Notes: a model not told the origin generated them from the sequence alone. Positions 1 to 9,301 are shown, counted from the stretch's first letter. The stretch: DNA of 64,000 nt from Actinomycetes bacterium (GCA_030614915.1 JAUXAG010000009.1:1-64000); one strand, 5' to 3'. Numbers and translations: made by a program.

Positions 1-392
1 AAGTACCAGGAGCAGTACACTGTCAGCGGTGACCGTTTCAAAGGAGGCAGCTCGTAGATAGCAGCCACAGTCTCTGTGTAGGTGTGGAGCAAATCAGCCT
101 CGTGCTCATCCGATGTAATTAGAAGCCAGTGCGTACTGGCCAGGAAGACTTGATCGTCGTAGTCGGTACTGTCGCCTTCAGAGTCCGTGACCGTGTACTT
201 AAGCCGAATATGCGGCCTTGCTTCCATGTTAACTTCGACCTTCACGGTTGCCCTTTGCTCACTCCAGCTGCTTGTCCAGGTCATGACGGTGCTGCAATGT
301 CCCTGAAGCATCCCCGTTTTCTTCAGGTAGAAGATGCTCAGTTTGCAGGATGAATCGGCCAGCGGCTTGGTATTGAAGTGGAATCTTGGCAC
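1..392 (-). CDS. Hypothetical protein, truncated by window edge
   Basis: An open frame of 130 codons runs off the left edge on the minus strand. It starts at a GTG at 392 preceded by a strong GGAGG ribosome site eight bases upstream. The product begins VPRFHFNTKPLADSSC and looks like a soluble protein, with no signal peptide or membrane segment visible. I do not recognise the family. It lies 39 bases downstream of the integrase-tail remnant and in the same orientation, so it is probably the first gene inside an integrated element. The codons look normally coding, with clean third-position bias, whereas the opposite-strand frame here gives no sensible protein. Confidence 0.6.
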   Translation of the reverse strand, partial: MPRFHFNTKPLADSSCKLSIFYLKKTGMLQGHCSTVMTWTSSWSEQRATVKVEVNMEARPHIRLKYTVTDSEGDSTDYDDQVFLASTHWLLITSDEHEADLLHTYTETVAAIYELPPLKRSPLTVYCSWY

Positions 393-430
393 GTTCAGTT
401 CCTCCGTGATACCGAAATGATTAGGGATTC

Positions 431-646
431 CTAACTTTGTCTTGCCGCCTGGACCATAGCCAGAATCCCCGCCTTAATGGGCTCTGGCAGGTCCGGCCAG
501 GCCTTTATGACGGTGGTTAGTTCTGGTGGGATTTGGTTAGATTTTGCCCCCAAAACGGTGCTTTTCGGCGCTTTTTCGTCAATAGTCTTCTGTAAGTGCT
601 TGTGCTTACAGGGGTCGTCGGTGGGTTCGACTCCCACCTTCGGCAT
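431..646 (-). pseudogene. Integrase C-terminal tail remnant overlapping tRNA end
   Basis: A 71-codon frame begins exactly where the tRNA-like 3-prime end begins. It reads MPKVGVEPT first, the antisense translation of a tRNA T-arm and acceptor, and ends in a sequence like AWPDLPEPIKAGILAMV. From memory, tyrosine recombinases of planctomycetes often read through the tRNA attachment site and end in a similar Trp-Pro-x-Leu-Pro-x-x-Ile-Lys tail. No catalytic recombinase domain is present; rnc lies directly upstream. The simplest reading is the tail half of an integrase gene split by site-specific integration, with the body at the other end of the element, outside the window. Confidence 0.45.
606..645 (+). 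other. tRNA 3-prime fragment, probable attachment site
   Basis: Positions 621-637 form a perfect T-arm (GTGGG TTCGACT CCCAC), followed by an acceptor strand CTTCGGC and an A discriminator at 645. The matching 5-prime acceptor (GCCGAAG, tRNA-Leu-like), D-arm and a convincing anticodon arm are absent upstream, so this is not a functional tRNA. A 3-prime tRNA fragment next to an integrase tail is the usual product of integration into a tRNA gene, with the intact tRNA at the other boundary. CCA is not encoded. Confidence 0.5.
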
Positions 647-702
647 TTCTTCAGCGGACCTTATGCCAGGAAGGATGAATGTCGTTTTGCAATTTGATCT
701 GT

Positions 703-1410
703 CTATGGCCCCTTTTCGAGCACCCCCAGCTCTTCCAGGGCTCTCTTTGCTGCCTCTTGTTCGGCTTCTTTTTTGGAAATCCCCCAGGCTGGTGTAAATC
801 TGCGGGTCTTGCCCTCAATGACCATGCTCACACCGATCTCAAAGGCCTTGGCGTGGTCGGGGCCCTTCTCATCCAGCAGCTCGTAGCTCAGCACCACCCC
901 CAGCTCGCTCTGCGCGTGCTGCTGGAGCATTGACTTGTAGTCCCAGTGGTACTGATCCTCACTGGCCAATTTGATCAACGGCTCAAAGTGCCTCAGCACA
1001 AACTTCCGGGCTTTTTCCAGCCCGCCGTCCAGGTAGATAGCCCCGATGATGGCCTCCAGCATAGCCGCGCTGAGCGAATCCGGAACTTCACGCCGTTCGG
1101 TGATACCTTTACCCACCCGCAAAAATGGTTGCAGTTCCAGCTTGCGGGCCACCCGGACACAACTCCTGCCTGAGACCACAGCGCTCTTCAGGATGGTCAA
1201 GTCTCCTTCGAGGTACTGGGGGAATCGCCGAAACAACTCCTCACAGATAACTATATCCAGCACCGCATCGCCTAAAAACTCCAGCCGTTCGTTCGAATCC
1301 ACCCGCCGCTCGCAGGCCGACGAATGCCTCAGGGCCGTCCCCAGTAATTCCTCGTCGCCGAAGTGATAGCCTATGATATCCTGGCATTGCTTGAGAGCAT
1401 TCTTGGCCAT
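703..1410 (-). CDS. rnc: Ribonuclease III
   Basis: This 235-residue protein is a complete RNase III, the double-strand-specific endonuclease that processes rRNA precursors and structured mRNAs. The catalytic signature NERLEFLGDAVL lies around residues 40-51, with a second acidic patch (AAMLEAIIGAIYLDGG) near residue 115. The last 70 residues form the double-stranded RNA binding domain, ending ISKKEAEQEAAKRALEELG. Length is normal for the family. It is transcribed alone toward the integrated element, whose attachment site lies 57 bases beyond its stop codon, and a good sigma-70 promoter sits upstream at 1463-1490. Confidence 0.95.
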   Translation of the reverse strand: MAKNALKQCQDIIGYHFGDEELLGTALRHSSACERRVDSNERLEFLGDAVLDIVICEELFRRFPQYLEGDLTILKSAVVSGRSCVRVARKLELQPFLRVGKGITERREVPDSLSAAMLEAIIGAIYLDGGLEKARKFVLRHFEPLIKLASEDQYHWDYKSMLQQHAQSELGVVLSYELLDEKGPDHAKAFEIGVSMVIEGKTRRFTPAWGISKKEAEQEAAKRALEELGVLEKGP

Positions 1411-1462
1411 CGTCTTGCTGCTTTCTTCGGCTCGGGTGCCTTATACTGCACGAATCAACCCT

Positions 1463-1490
1463 AGTGTAGTCAAACGACTATTGCTGTCAA
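1463..1490 (-). promoter_or_regulatory. Sigma-70-type promoter for rnc
   Basis: On the minus strand there is a TTGACA box (1485-1490), a 16-base spacer and a TACACT box (1463-1468), about 50 bases upstream of the rnc start codon. The match is by eye only. Confidence 0.5.
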
Positions 1491-1684
1491 GAGCCCGCAT
1501 GCCTCGACTTCCGCATAAAGGACCTGGCATCCTGATTCGGCGACACGAAGTGTCCTTCCCGTAGGGACCTGTGGTCGGAAACCTTAACGCATCCACAACT
1601 GTTTTTGGGGTTGCAAACTGAGCTCCTGATTGTTAGCCTTTCTTTATCGGCCATTTTTGCCGGGATAGGCGGGACCTACACTAA

Positions 1685-2464
1685 ATGACACGCACTGATT
1701 CGATAAAAGCCGTGCTCTTTGATTTGGGCAACACCCTTTTAGACTTCGGCTGCAAAGACGAAGATATCAAAAAAATGTTCGAGATTGGAGCTCGCCGGGC
1801 CTACGAACGTCTCCAAGAGCAGGGCTATCGCTTACCCTCTTTTACCAATTACCATCGCCGTCAGTTACGCCAGATGCTTTGGCGGGTAGCTTGGGCCCGG
1901 ACGATTCGCCGCGATTTCAATGCCCTGCACACCCTGCGCAGAATCTCCTTGAGCATGGGGCTCGACCTCACCCAGGACCAGTTGGAGGACCTCTCCTGGC
2001 GATGGTATGTGCCTTTGAGCAACACAGCCAATGCCGCGGCCCAAGCCCGACAGGTCCTCGACTGGCTGGTCCAGCGCAAGATCAAGCTGGGTATCATTTC
2101 CAATACCTTCATTCCCGGTGCCGTGCTCGATAAACACTTGGCCCGGGAAGGTTTGCTGGACTATTTTCCGGTTCGTCTATATTCCTGCGATACCAAGTTT
2201 CGCAAGCCCAGTCGAAAGATATTTCGCTTGGCTCTGCGTCAGTTATCCTGTCAGCCCCGGCAGGTCATCTTTGTCGGCGACGTCCCTCGCACCGATGTCC
2301 GCGGTGCTCGCCGGGTAGGCATGATTGCCGTGCTCAAGGACTATAATCAGCCCCGCAACTTGCGCGACCGATGGATGCCCTACACCAAGCCGGACTTCAC
2401 CATCACCCACATGAATCAACTAAAGGACATCATTCGCCGGTATAACCAAATGGAGCGATATTAA
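1685..2464 (+). CDS. HAD-superfamily hydrolase
   Basis: The 259-residue protein has the four haloacid dehalogenase motifs in order: the nucleophile motif LFDLGNTLLDF near residue 11, the threonine/serine motif GIISNT near residue 136, a conserved lysine in CDTKFRKPS, and the acidic motif FVGDVPRTDVRGARRVG near residue 195. The usual second aspartate of motif I is replaced (DLGNT instead of DxDGT), a variant seen in a subgroup of HAD proteins. Between motifs I and II sits a C1-type helical cap of about 100 residues. The likely activity is a phosphatase on a small metabolite; the substrate cannot be told. It stands alone between rnc (divergent) and the MFS gene. Confidence 0.8.
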   Translation: MTRTDSIKAVLFDLGNTLLDFGCKDEDIKKMFEIGARRAYERLQEQGYRLPSFTNYHRRQLRQMLWRVAWARTIRRDFNALHTLRRISLSMGLDLTQDQLEDLSWRWYVPLSNTANAAAQARQVLDWLVQRKIKLGIISNTFIPGAVLDKHLAREGLLDYFPVRLYSCDTKFRKPSRKIFRLALRQLSCQPRQVIFVGDVPRTDVRGARRVGMIAVLKDYNQPRNLRDRWMPYTKPDFTITHMNQLKDIIRRYNQMERY

Positions 2465-2637
2465 AACTCAAGGCCACGGGGTTCGCTCACGCCAGGTTGT
2501 TTCTGAAGTTCTCCTTTCCTTTTATTATTCTCTCAATAGAATAACCCCGGCAGCGTAAAGCCTTCCTGGCTACATGGTCTTTGAGCTTACGCTGGAGTAC
2601 GCCTCACAGCGGTCGTACAAAAAGGAACAGAGCAAAA

Positions 2638-4911
2638 ATGTCCGACTCAGCCAACCAGAATGCAGGTTCAGGCCTGAGTAGACCGCTCTCGGACCGTGAA
2701 CGTCGCCGCAGTCAACGGGCCTTCATCGTCATGGCTGTTCTTATTAGCATTTCCATTATGCTTATATCCCCCAGCGGGGTCTTCGGCATATATCTCATAC
2801 AGCTCGGCGTTACCGCTCCGCAATTGGGCAAATTGATGGCTTGGGCTACACCTTTTGGCATTGCCAGCATCTTTTGTGCCGGATTGGCCGTCAAAATCGG
2901 TCGCAAACGGATGATGGGCTGGGCTCTGGTGCCTACTGGTTTATTCATTACAGCTTTGCTTATCCTGCCTCAAATCAAGGCCCGTTGGGAACTGGCCGCA
3001 ATGCTAATGGTCGGCTGGGCCTTACTGGCAGCTCAGAGGGTTAGTGGATCTGTTATGGGGGTACCTTGGTTTCCCATGGTCCAGATGATTACGCTGCCCA
3101 GTCGCCGGGGAGCCTTTCTCGGGCGGATGCGGATGTACTGGGGCCTTGTCAGCGCGGCTGCCATGGCTGGGATAGCAAGGCTGATCGGGAAAGAGGCAGA
3201 AATACCTCTATTGATGGTATTGATCGGTTTGGCGGGGGGATTGTATTGGCTGATGTTCTGGCCGTTGCACAGTGTTGTGGAACACCGGACGCCCACTCGG
3301 CCCAAGGCAGTGAGCTGGTCGGAAGCTTGGCGGGTGATTCGGGAGAATCCTTTGAGCATCCGGGCTACGGGGGTGGACACTTTGGCCTGGTTCGGGATTT
3401 CTTTTTTTACTATTTTTCAGCTTTACTTTCTTACCAAAAGCCTTGACTGGTCGTACAGCGCGGCTCTTGATATGTTGTGGATTCTCACGCTGGGATTCGC
3501 CCTGAGCAATATCTTCTGGGGCACCGTGGCTGACAGACTCGGAGACCGGGCCGTCGCTCAGCTAGGATTTCTCGGTATGGTGCTCGGCGCCCTGTGTTGG
3601 GTCGTAGCGGGAAATGATGGCCTAGTAACCAAATGCCTGGTTGTGCTCGGATCCCTCGGGCTAGGTATCTTCAGAGCGGGGATAATGATGAGCGCCACGC
3701 GAGTAGTTCTTAACCATATCCCCGAGCGTGTCAGTCCGGTGCTGCTGGCCATACGGACCGTATGTATAACCCTGGGTATGGCCGCTGCCGGGGGCTTGGG
3801 CAGCGTTGTCCTGAAATGGCTGGACGGCTGGACGATTACCCGTGGAGACAATTGGCTGATTCTCGATGGTTACAAGGTGCTGTTCCTCATTGCCGTGGGA
3901 GTTTGGCTGGCTTTAATATGGTTGTGCCGCAAGTTTCCCGGCCAACCCGGCCGGACGCCCTGGACGGTGCTGGCGGCCATGTTCAATCGTCCTTTCCAGA
4001 CGGTGTGGATGGTCTCGCGGATTGATACGGCGCTTCCGGAGGATGGGCGATTGAATCTGGTGCATAAGCTGGCCCAGACGGACAGTCCGCTGGCATATGA
4101 AGGTTTGGTAGCAGGATTGCGGGATGCCAGCTATGACGTGCGGCTGGCTTCGGTGAACGCATTGGCCTCGCGGACAGATTACCACTCGTACGAGGCCCTG
4201 CTGGAAGTACTGGATCAGCCGGAGCTGGACATTCAGCCTGAGGCGGCCTGGGCCCTGGGTGAGCTGGGGGACCGGCGGGCTGTACCCGAGTTGATAATAG
4301 CTCTGGGGGCCTCTAACGAACTGCTTCGGGGGCGGGCGGCACGGGCCCTGGGCAAACTGGATGCTCATCAGGCAGTGCCGAACCTTCAGAGGATGCTGAT
4401 GGAAGATGAAGACAGTTTCGTGCGGAGATCTGCGGCGATCGCCCTGTCACGGCTGAACGTGCGCGAATCGTTGGGAGCGGTTTTCGAACAGTTTCGCTCG
4501 GCTCAGACGCGTTTGGCCCAGCGGGAGCTGGCTTTGGCCTTGGCAAACCTCGTGCACGGGGGGGATTTGTACTACCGGATTCGCCGTCAGGAGGCCCAGG
4601 GGATGGCGGGCGTGCTGGAAGAAGCTGTGGATGAGGCCCTGGGCGAAGAAGTGGTGGATCATGAGGGGCGGAGGTGCTTTGAGCAGATGGTGATGGCTCT
4701 GCGAGCCGAACGGCTCGAGGCCGTCAGATTGATAGCGGCTGAGGCTATCAAAAAGGGGCGGCTGCATCGGCCGAGCGGAAACGCTGGGGAGTTGACCGAT
4801 TATCTGCTTGGCAGGACGGAGGCTGAGCCTTGGGCTGAGGAGCACGCGGCCCTGCTGATCTTTCTGCTCTTACAGGAGTGCAGACGGCACAAAGGCTGGT
4901 CGGGATATTAG
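2638..4911 (+). CDS. MFS transporter fused to C-terminal HEAT repeats
   Basis: The first ~430 residues carry about twelve hydrophobic segments and an MFS-like loop (KIGRKRMMGW) after the second helix, typical of major facilitator transporters. After a short linker, roughly residues 450-700 are soluble and helical, with repeats such as DASYDVRLASVNALA, QPEAAWALGELGDRRAVPEL and GRAARALGKLDAHQAVPNL, which are HEAT/PBS-lyase-type repeats. I chose the ATG at 2638 because an AAGGA site lies upstream. The HEAT part presumably faces the cytoplasm. The substrate is unknown. The stop codon abuts the convergent ribD stop codon with no base between. Confidence 0.75.
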   Translation: MSDSANQNAGSGLSRPLSDRERRRSQRAFIVMAVLISISIMLISPSGVFGIYLIQLGVTAPQLGKLMAWATPFGIASIFCAGLAVKIGRKRMMGWALVPTGLFITALLILPQIKARWELAAMLMVGWALLAAQRVSGSVMGVPWFPMVQMITLPSRRGAFLGRMRMYWGLVSAAAMAGIARLIGKEAEIPLLMVLIGLAGGLYWLMFWPLHSVVEHRTPTRPKAVSWSEAWRVIRENPLSIRATGVDTLAWFGISFFTIFQLYFLTKSLDWSYSAALDMLWILTLGFALSNIFWGTVADRLGDRAVAQLGFLGMVLGALCWVVAGNDGLVTKCLVVLGSLGLGIFRAGIMMSATRVVLNHIPERVSPVLLAIRTVCITLGMAAAGGLGSVVLKWLDGWTITRGDNWLILDGYKVLFLIAVGVWLALIWLCRKFPGQPGRTPWTVLAAMFNRPFQTVWMVSRIDTALPEDGRLNLVHKLAQTDSPLAYEGLVAGLRDASYDVRLASVNALASRTDYHSYEALLEVLDQPELDIQPEAAWALGELGDRRAVPELIIALGASNELLRGRAARALGKLDAHQAVPNLQRMLMEDEDSFVRRSAAIALSRLNVRESLGAVFEQFRSAQTRLAQRELALALANLVHGGDLYYRIRRQEAQGMAGVLEEAVDEALGEEVVDHEGRRCFEQMVMALRAERLEAVRLIAAEAIKKGRLHRPSGNAGELTDYLLGRTEAEPWAEEHAALLIFLLLQECRRHKGWSGY

Positions 4912-6042
4912 CTATTCGTAGAGATAATCGAGGCCGGGCAAGTCGGCGCGGATCATTAGATCGTTCCCAAATCTTCGCGTGCTGATGTTCTGGAGTTTGA
5001 GAGCTTGGCCGATGTCGTCATGGCCAACGCCGGCTAACGGTCCGGGGGCTTCGGCCGAACCAATGAGCAGGGGGCAGACGAAGGCGCAGATTTCATCGGC
5101 TAAATTGTGTTTGAGAAATTCGCTGAGGATTTGTGAGCCGCCTTCGACCATCAGATTGAGAATCTCTCGCTGGCCGAGAATATCGAGTAACTTGGCCAGA
5201 TCGACCGGCCCGGGGCCGGCGTTGACCGCGCACAACTCGGCACCAGCGTCTTTCAGTGCGGCCGCTGTGTCCCTATTGGTTTGCAGGGCCTGCTCGGTGG
5301 TGGCAATCAGCAGTGGGGCCTTACCGGCCGTGCGGGCCAATTGGGAGTCCACCGGCAAGCGCAGTCGGCTGTCAACGACGATGCGCAGGGGCAGTCGCTG
5401 ACCCAGAGCAGGGCGGGGCGTCAAGAGCGGATCGTCAGCCAGGGCGGTACCGATGCCGATAAGGACGGCCTGGCTGTCTCTGCGGAGACGATGGGCGAAT
5501 CGGCGAGATTTTTCATTTGAAATCCAGCGGGATTCACCGCTGGGCCTGGCAATCTTGCCGTCGAGGCTCTGAGCCCACTTAAGGAGGACGAAGGGGCGGC
5601 CTTTGCGGTGAAGCTTGAAAAAGGCGGCATTGAGCCGTCTGGCAGCAGGTCCGGCTGGCCCGAGTGTTACTTTTATTCCCGCCCGGCGAAGTTGTTCGAG
5701 CCCTCGGCCGCAAACCTTTTCCGAAGGATCCTTGCTGGCCACTACGACCTCGGCCAGACCGGCGCGGATGAGGGCTTCGCTGCAGGGGCCAGTCTTGCCC
5801 TGGCAGCAGCAGGGCTCGAGAGTTACGTACATAGTTGCACCGGCTGGGGATTGGGGGCAATTCTCCAGGGCATTGATCTCGGCGTGGGCAGCACCAAAAC
5901 GCTCATGATAGCCCTGGCTGATAACTTGGCCCTCGCGGATCAGCAGGGCCCCGACCATGGGATTGGGTTCGACCTTGCCGCGGCCCTTAGCAGCCAAACG
6001 CAGAGCCAGTTGCATAAATCTTTCGCGGTTTGTAATAAGCAT
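4912..6042 (-). CDS. ribD: Bifunctional riboflavin biosynthesis deaminase/reductase RibD
   Basis: This 376-residue protein performs two steps of riboflavin synthesis: deamination of the pyrimidine intermediate and reduction of its ribose side chain. The N-terminal half is a zinc-dependent deaminase with HAEINAL (near residue 53) and PCCCQGKTGPC (near residue 77), where the usual PCSHxGRTPPC spacing is kept. The C-terminal half is the reductase domain with FVLLKWAQSLDGKIA, GIGTALADDPLLTPR and LMVEGG motifs. Length is normal. It is on its own strand beside purF and separated from it by an AT-rich repeat tract; no other rib gene is in the window. Confidence 0.93.
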   Translation of the reverse strand: MLITNRERFMQLALRLAAKGRGKVEPNPMVGALLIREGQVISQGYHERFGAAHAEINALENCPQSPAGATMYVTLEPCCCQGKTGPCSEALIRAGLAEVVVASKDPSEKVCGRGLEQLRRAGIKVTLGPAGPAARRLNAAFFKLHRKGRPFVLLKWAQSLDGKIARPSGESRWISNEKSRRFAHRLRRDSQAVLIGIGTALADDPLLTPRPALGQRLPLRIVVDSRLRLPVDSQLARTAGKAPLLIATTEQALQTNRDTAAALKDAGAELCAVNAGPGPVDLAKLLDILGQREILNLMVEGGSQILSEFLKHNLADEICAFVCPLLIGSAEAPGPLAGVGHDDIGQALKLQNISTRRFGNDLMIRADLPGLDYLYE

Positions 6043-6196
6043 GTCCTAAGTATCAAAATGCAAAAATCAAATATCAAAATTACAATTCAAAATGCAAAAT
6101 GTAAAAGTCAAAACAACTTTGGATGTAAAATTGAGGTGTTTGGAATATTTTATTTTTGATCTGTAATTTTGATTTTTACATTTTGATTTTTGATAT
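6043..6196. repeat. AT-rich intergenic tract of short degenerate repeats
   Basis: The 154 bases between ribD and purF are strikingly AT-rich. They consist of iterated A-rich words (caaaaatcaaatatcaaaat and variants) in the left half and T-rich counterparts (gatttttacattttgatttt) in the right half, so the two halves can pair imperfectly. Similar word-repeat tracts occur between genes in some planctomycete genomes. It could act as a bidirectional hairpin, but no coding potential is seen. Confidence 0.5.
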
Positions 6197-7765
6197 TTAT
6201 TCGTATGCCCGTCGATGGTCGTTGTTTCGGGCCCGTCTCAGAACCCTGCGGTAGAGCCGTTCGCCGGCTGGCGTAGGATAATGGTGGTTCAGGCAGGCCA
6301 AGCAGAGCTGATCCTCGGGCATACCGATGCACTCGGCCAAGGTGCTGAGCGGGAGATACTTCAGCGAATCGGCATGGACGGCGTGGGCCATCTTGCCGGT
6401 GAACTTCTCGGGGATTTCGCCTCGATAACACCGCGGCAGGTAAGTGGGGGCAAAGAGCTCGGAGACCGTGGACATATCGATGCCGTAAAAACAGGGGCTC
6501 AGAATCGGCGGGCAGGACACGCGAAGGTGAATCTCGCGGGCCCGTCCGCGGGTTTTGATCTGCTCGGCCAAAACGTTCAGGGTGGTGGCCCGGACGATGG
6601 AGTCTTCGACCAGGAAGACGCGCTTGCCCTGCATGACCTCGGGTACGGGGGTGTATTTACGTTTGGCGCGGTCCTGGCGGGAGCTGCTTTCGATGAAGGT
6701 TCTGCCGACGTAGCGGTTGCGGAGCAGGCCTTCGACGCAGGGCAGGCCCAACTCGTGGGCCAAGGCGTCGGCGGCGGGCTTGGCAGTGTCGGGGACGGGG
6801 ACCACCACGCAGTCTTCGGGGTCAATGGGCTCGGTTTCAATCTTGGCCAAGGCTATACCGAGGTTGGCTCGACAGACATACACACCGCAAGAGTCTATAG
6901 TGCTGCCGGCGTTGGCGAAGTACACCCACTCGAAGAAACAACGAGCGGGCTTCTGCACAGGGGCGTAGCGCTCGATGCGCATTCGCCCGTTATCGATAAG
7001 GATCATGGTGCCGGGCTCGACCGACTTTATGTTGGAAAAGCCCGCGTTAGCCAGGGCAACACTCTCGGAGGCTGCAGCAAAGATATTGCCGGCAACCGCG
7101 TAGCAGAGGGGCCGAAAACCCAGAGGGTCGCGGGCTACGATGACCTGGCCCAGAGCGTTTAGAAAGACTATGTTGTAAGAACCGTCGAAACGCTGGGCCA
7201 AGCCAGAAAAAACATCCAGTAGGTCCGGGGGTTTATCGCCCCGCAGGAGGTAGCTCAAACTGTGCATGATGATCTCGGTGTCCGTATGGCGAACGATGTG
7301 GTACTCGTCCCGCTGCAGCAGTTGCTTGCGGAGGTCCTGGACGTTGGCCAATTGGCCGTTGAAGGCGAAGGAGAACCACTTCCAGCGGCGGCCGTGATGA
7401 CGCTCGAGGGGCTGGGCGTAAGACGCGTCGTCTTGTCCACAGGTGGCATAGCGAGTGTGGCCGATGGCGGCTTGGCCGGCGTACTCCTCGAGAATGGCCA
7501 GGGCCTTGGCCGGATGCGACAGGCGGAAGACGTCCGAGACCACGCCAATGTCCTTGTAGGTATCGATAATTTGGCCCCGCTTGGGGTTATAGCTGGATAT
7601 CCCGCAGCTCAACTGTCCCCGGTTCTGCAGGTCCAGCAGCAGCGAGGGGATCAGGCCGGAGACATTAGAGCTGCTCACCAGGTTGTTCGGACCTTTCAAG
7701 GGGCGCTTACCGGATAATCGGCACACAGCCGCCACGCCGCATTCTTCGTGCAGATCGTCTATCAC
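6197..7765 (-). CDS. purF: Amidophosphoribosyltransferase PurF
   Basis: The 522-residue enzyme makes phosphoribosylamine from PRPP and glutamine, the first committed step of purine synthesis. The nucleophile cysteine follows a short N-terminal propeptide (HEECGVAAV, Cys9), and the Ntn glutaminase domain continues with HTRYAT and FAFNGQLANV. The PRPP-binding motif VFLVEDSIVRATT is near residue 385. A C-terminal CLAC pair and other cysteines fit the iron-sulfur type seen in Bacillus. The start is a GTG with a GGAGG about 13 bases upstream. Confidence 0.93.
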   Translation of the reverse strand: MIDDLHEECGVAAVCRLSGKRPLKGPNNLVSSSNVSGLIPSLLLDLQNRGQLSCGISSYNPKRGQIIDTYKDIGVVSDVFRLSHPAKALAILEEYAGQAAIGHTRYATCGQDDASYAQPLERHHGRRWKWFSFAFNGQLANVQDLRKQLLQRDEYHIVRHTDTEIIMHSLSYLLRGDKPPDLLDVFSGLAQRFDGSYNIVFLNALGQVIVARDPLGFRPLCYAVAGNIFAAASESVALANAGFSNIKSVEPGTMILIDNGRMRIERYAPVQKPARCFFEWVYFANAGSTIDSCGVYVCRANLGIALAKIETEPIDPEDCVVVPVPDTAKPAADALAHELGLPCVEGLLRNRYVGRTFIESSSRQDRAKRKYTPVPEVMQGKRVFLVEDSIVRATTLNVLAEQIKTRGRAREIHLRVSCPPILSPCFYGIDMSTVSELFAPTYLPRCYRGEIPEKFTGKMAHAVHADSLKYLPLSTLAECIGMPEDQLCLACLNHHYPTPAGERLYRRVLRRARNNDHRRAYE

Positions 7766-7840
7766 GGGTTACAACTCCTCCTTTTTCGTGTCCTGCTGAT
7801 ACATACAAGACTGTTAACATCCAGTCCAGACTACAGTTTT

Positions 7841-9169
7841 TCACCTATTCATTTGCGGATAAAAAGCTTTAGGGTTAGAAATATACGTGCAGTTCTTTAT
7901 TGGAGATTTTCTTTGAAACACTTTGGGTTTTTTGGCGCCTTTGGGAACAAGCATAATCTTGCCATTCGAGCCGGAAATCCGCTTCTTTTCAGCTTTTGTT
8001 CTATAAAACCTCTGATCAGGATGGAAGTCAAAATAATAAAGATAAGATACAATCCACTTGATATAATTTTCTTGCTTGCCTTTCGAGACGAAACGTATTA
8101 TTAATCCAGGTGTTTTTCGAGCGATCGCATCCTGAAACTCTACGGCGTTGAGAGGTACTCCGTCCTTCTCGGGAATTGCGCCCCATTGGCCATCAACAAA
8201 CACCCACTTATTGAATTGATCCAGCCAGACCTCCGCTACGACGTGGCCAGCACTAGATTTGGCAGTTTCAACATCCGGACGCTTCAAAGCAAGCCTGCGT
8301 GAAGGCATGCCCAGTGACCTTGCACAAGCTGCAACCACAATCGCATACTCAACGCATCGAAAGCGTTTACCTTCAGACGCCTCCTTAAGAATAGTTAGAG
8401 GATCGGACTTCGAAGGTTTGTTATTGCCGGTGTGTCTCCATTGTTTTTGTGCCCAGCCTGTTATCAGTCTAAGTTTTTCGTAATCATCTTTGGCACCGCT
8501 GACGAGCCCTTCCAGATCATATCTATTTCGCAATTTGACCATATTTGGGCCATTCGGATCATCCATAATAATCTTCAAAGGCGGGACTTTCTCCTCGAAG
8601 TCCCATTCTAACTCTGATATAGCCTTTAGTTTTGCCTGTAGTTCTACTGCTCTCCTGCGTCTACTTGCTTTATCTATTTCTTTTATCTGATCCCGGTCTT
8701 TTTCTGAAAGCGACAGAGTGCTGCGAAATCTTACAACTGCCTTGCCGTTCTTTGGCTCAAGTTCGTAGAAAAAATGCAGCAACGGTGCACCTCTGGTAGC
8801 ATAAATGCTTCTATAGCTCTTCCTCTTTTCCAAACGACAGTCGGTCCCTTCATATTCTTCCTTTGCGCCACCAATGTAACGGTAGATGATGTGCACTGTT
8901 TCATGGTCATAGAAAAAGATAAACTCTGCAACGCCGGCAGGATTGTCTTCGAAATCAAGACGGGCACCCTGGCCCGCTGTAAGAACAAAACTCTCCTCAG
9001 TTTCGATTTTGTAGGAACGTTCGATGACAATGTTTTTCTTAACAACATCCCGAACGAACTCAGGAAAATCTTGAGTTTCAGCTATTCCTAATACCCCCAA
9101 GCAAAGAACGAACAATAGTGTTATAAAGATTAGCTTATTGATACTGATTTTCCTTTTTGGCCCTGCCAT
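7841..9169 (-). CDS. Secreted transglutaminase-like domain protein
   Basis: About 442 residues from the preferred ATG at 9169. The N-terminus has a basic stretch and a hydrophobic segment (KLIFITLLFVLCLGVLGIA), a signal peptide or anchor. The C-terminal half has a transglutaminase-like catalytic triad: cysteine in FRCVEYA, histidine in SAGHVVAEVWL and aspartate in WVFVDGQWG, with the spacing of bacterial cysteine-protease-like transglutaminase domains. The middle region is charged and unassigned. It probably acts in the periplasm or outside the cell on proteins or peptidoglycan. The ribosome site is weak, and a start 45 bases further upstream is possible. Confidence 0.7.
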   Translation of the reverse strand: MAGPKRKISINKLIFITLLFVLCLGVLGIAETQDFPEFVRDVVKKNIVIERSYKIETEESFVLTAGQGARLDFEDNPAGVAEFIFFYDHETVHIIYRYIGGAKEEYEGTDCRLEKRKSYRSIYATRGAPLLHFFYELEPKNGKAVVRFRSTLSLSEKDRDQIKEIDKASRRRRAVELQAKLKAISELEWDFEEKVPPLKIIMDDPNGPNMVKLRNRYDLEGLVSGAKDDYEKLRLITGWAQKQWRHTGNNKPSKSDPLTILKEASEGKRFRCVEYAIVVAACARSLGMPSRRLALKRPDVETAKSSAGHVVAEVWLDQFNKWVFVDGQWGAIPEKDGVPLNAVEFQDAIARKTPGLIIRFVSKGKQENYIKWIVSYLYYFDFHPDQRFYRTKAEKKRISGSNGKIMLVPKGAKKPKVFQRKSPIKNCTYISNPKAFYPQMNR

Positions 9170-9301
9170 GATCGGCTGCCTGAAACAATCGACCACGCGT
9201 AATGATACCTCCAATGGCCGCGTTTTTCAATGGGACTTATCAGCTCAAATTGATTTCATCAAAGCCAGTGCCCCGATGCCGTAAAATACCGCACCCCAGA
9301 A

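Noticed and set aside
129-353. 74-codon plus-strand frame at the left edge
   Set aside because: The minus-strand frame over the same bases has a strong ribosome site and better coding character.
6043-6196. AT-rich tract considered as a replication origin or DnaA region
   Set aside because: No DnaA-box TTATCCACA-type sequence is present; it is a repeat of simple A-rich words between two genes.
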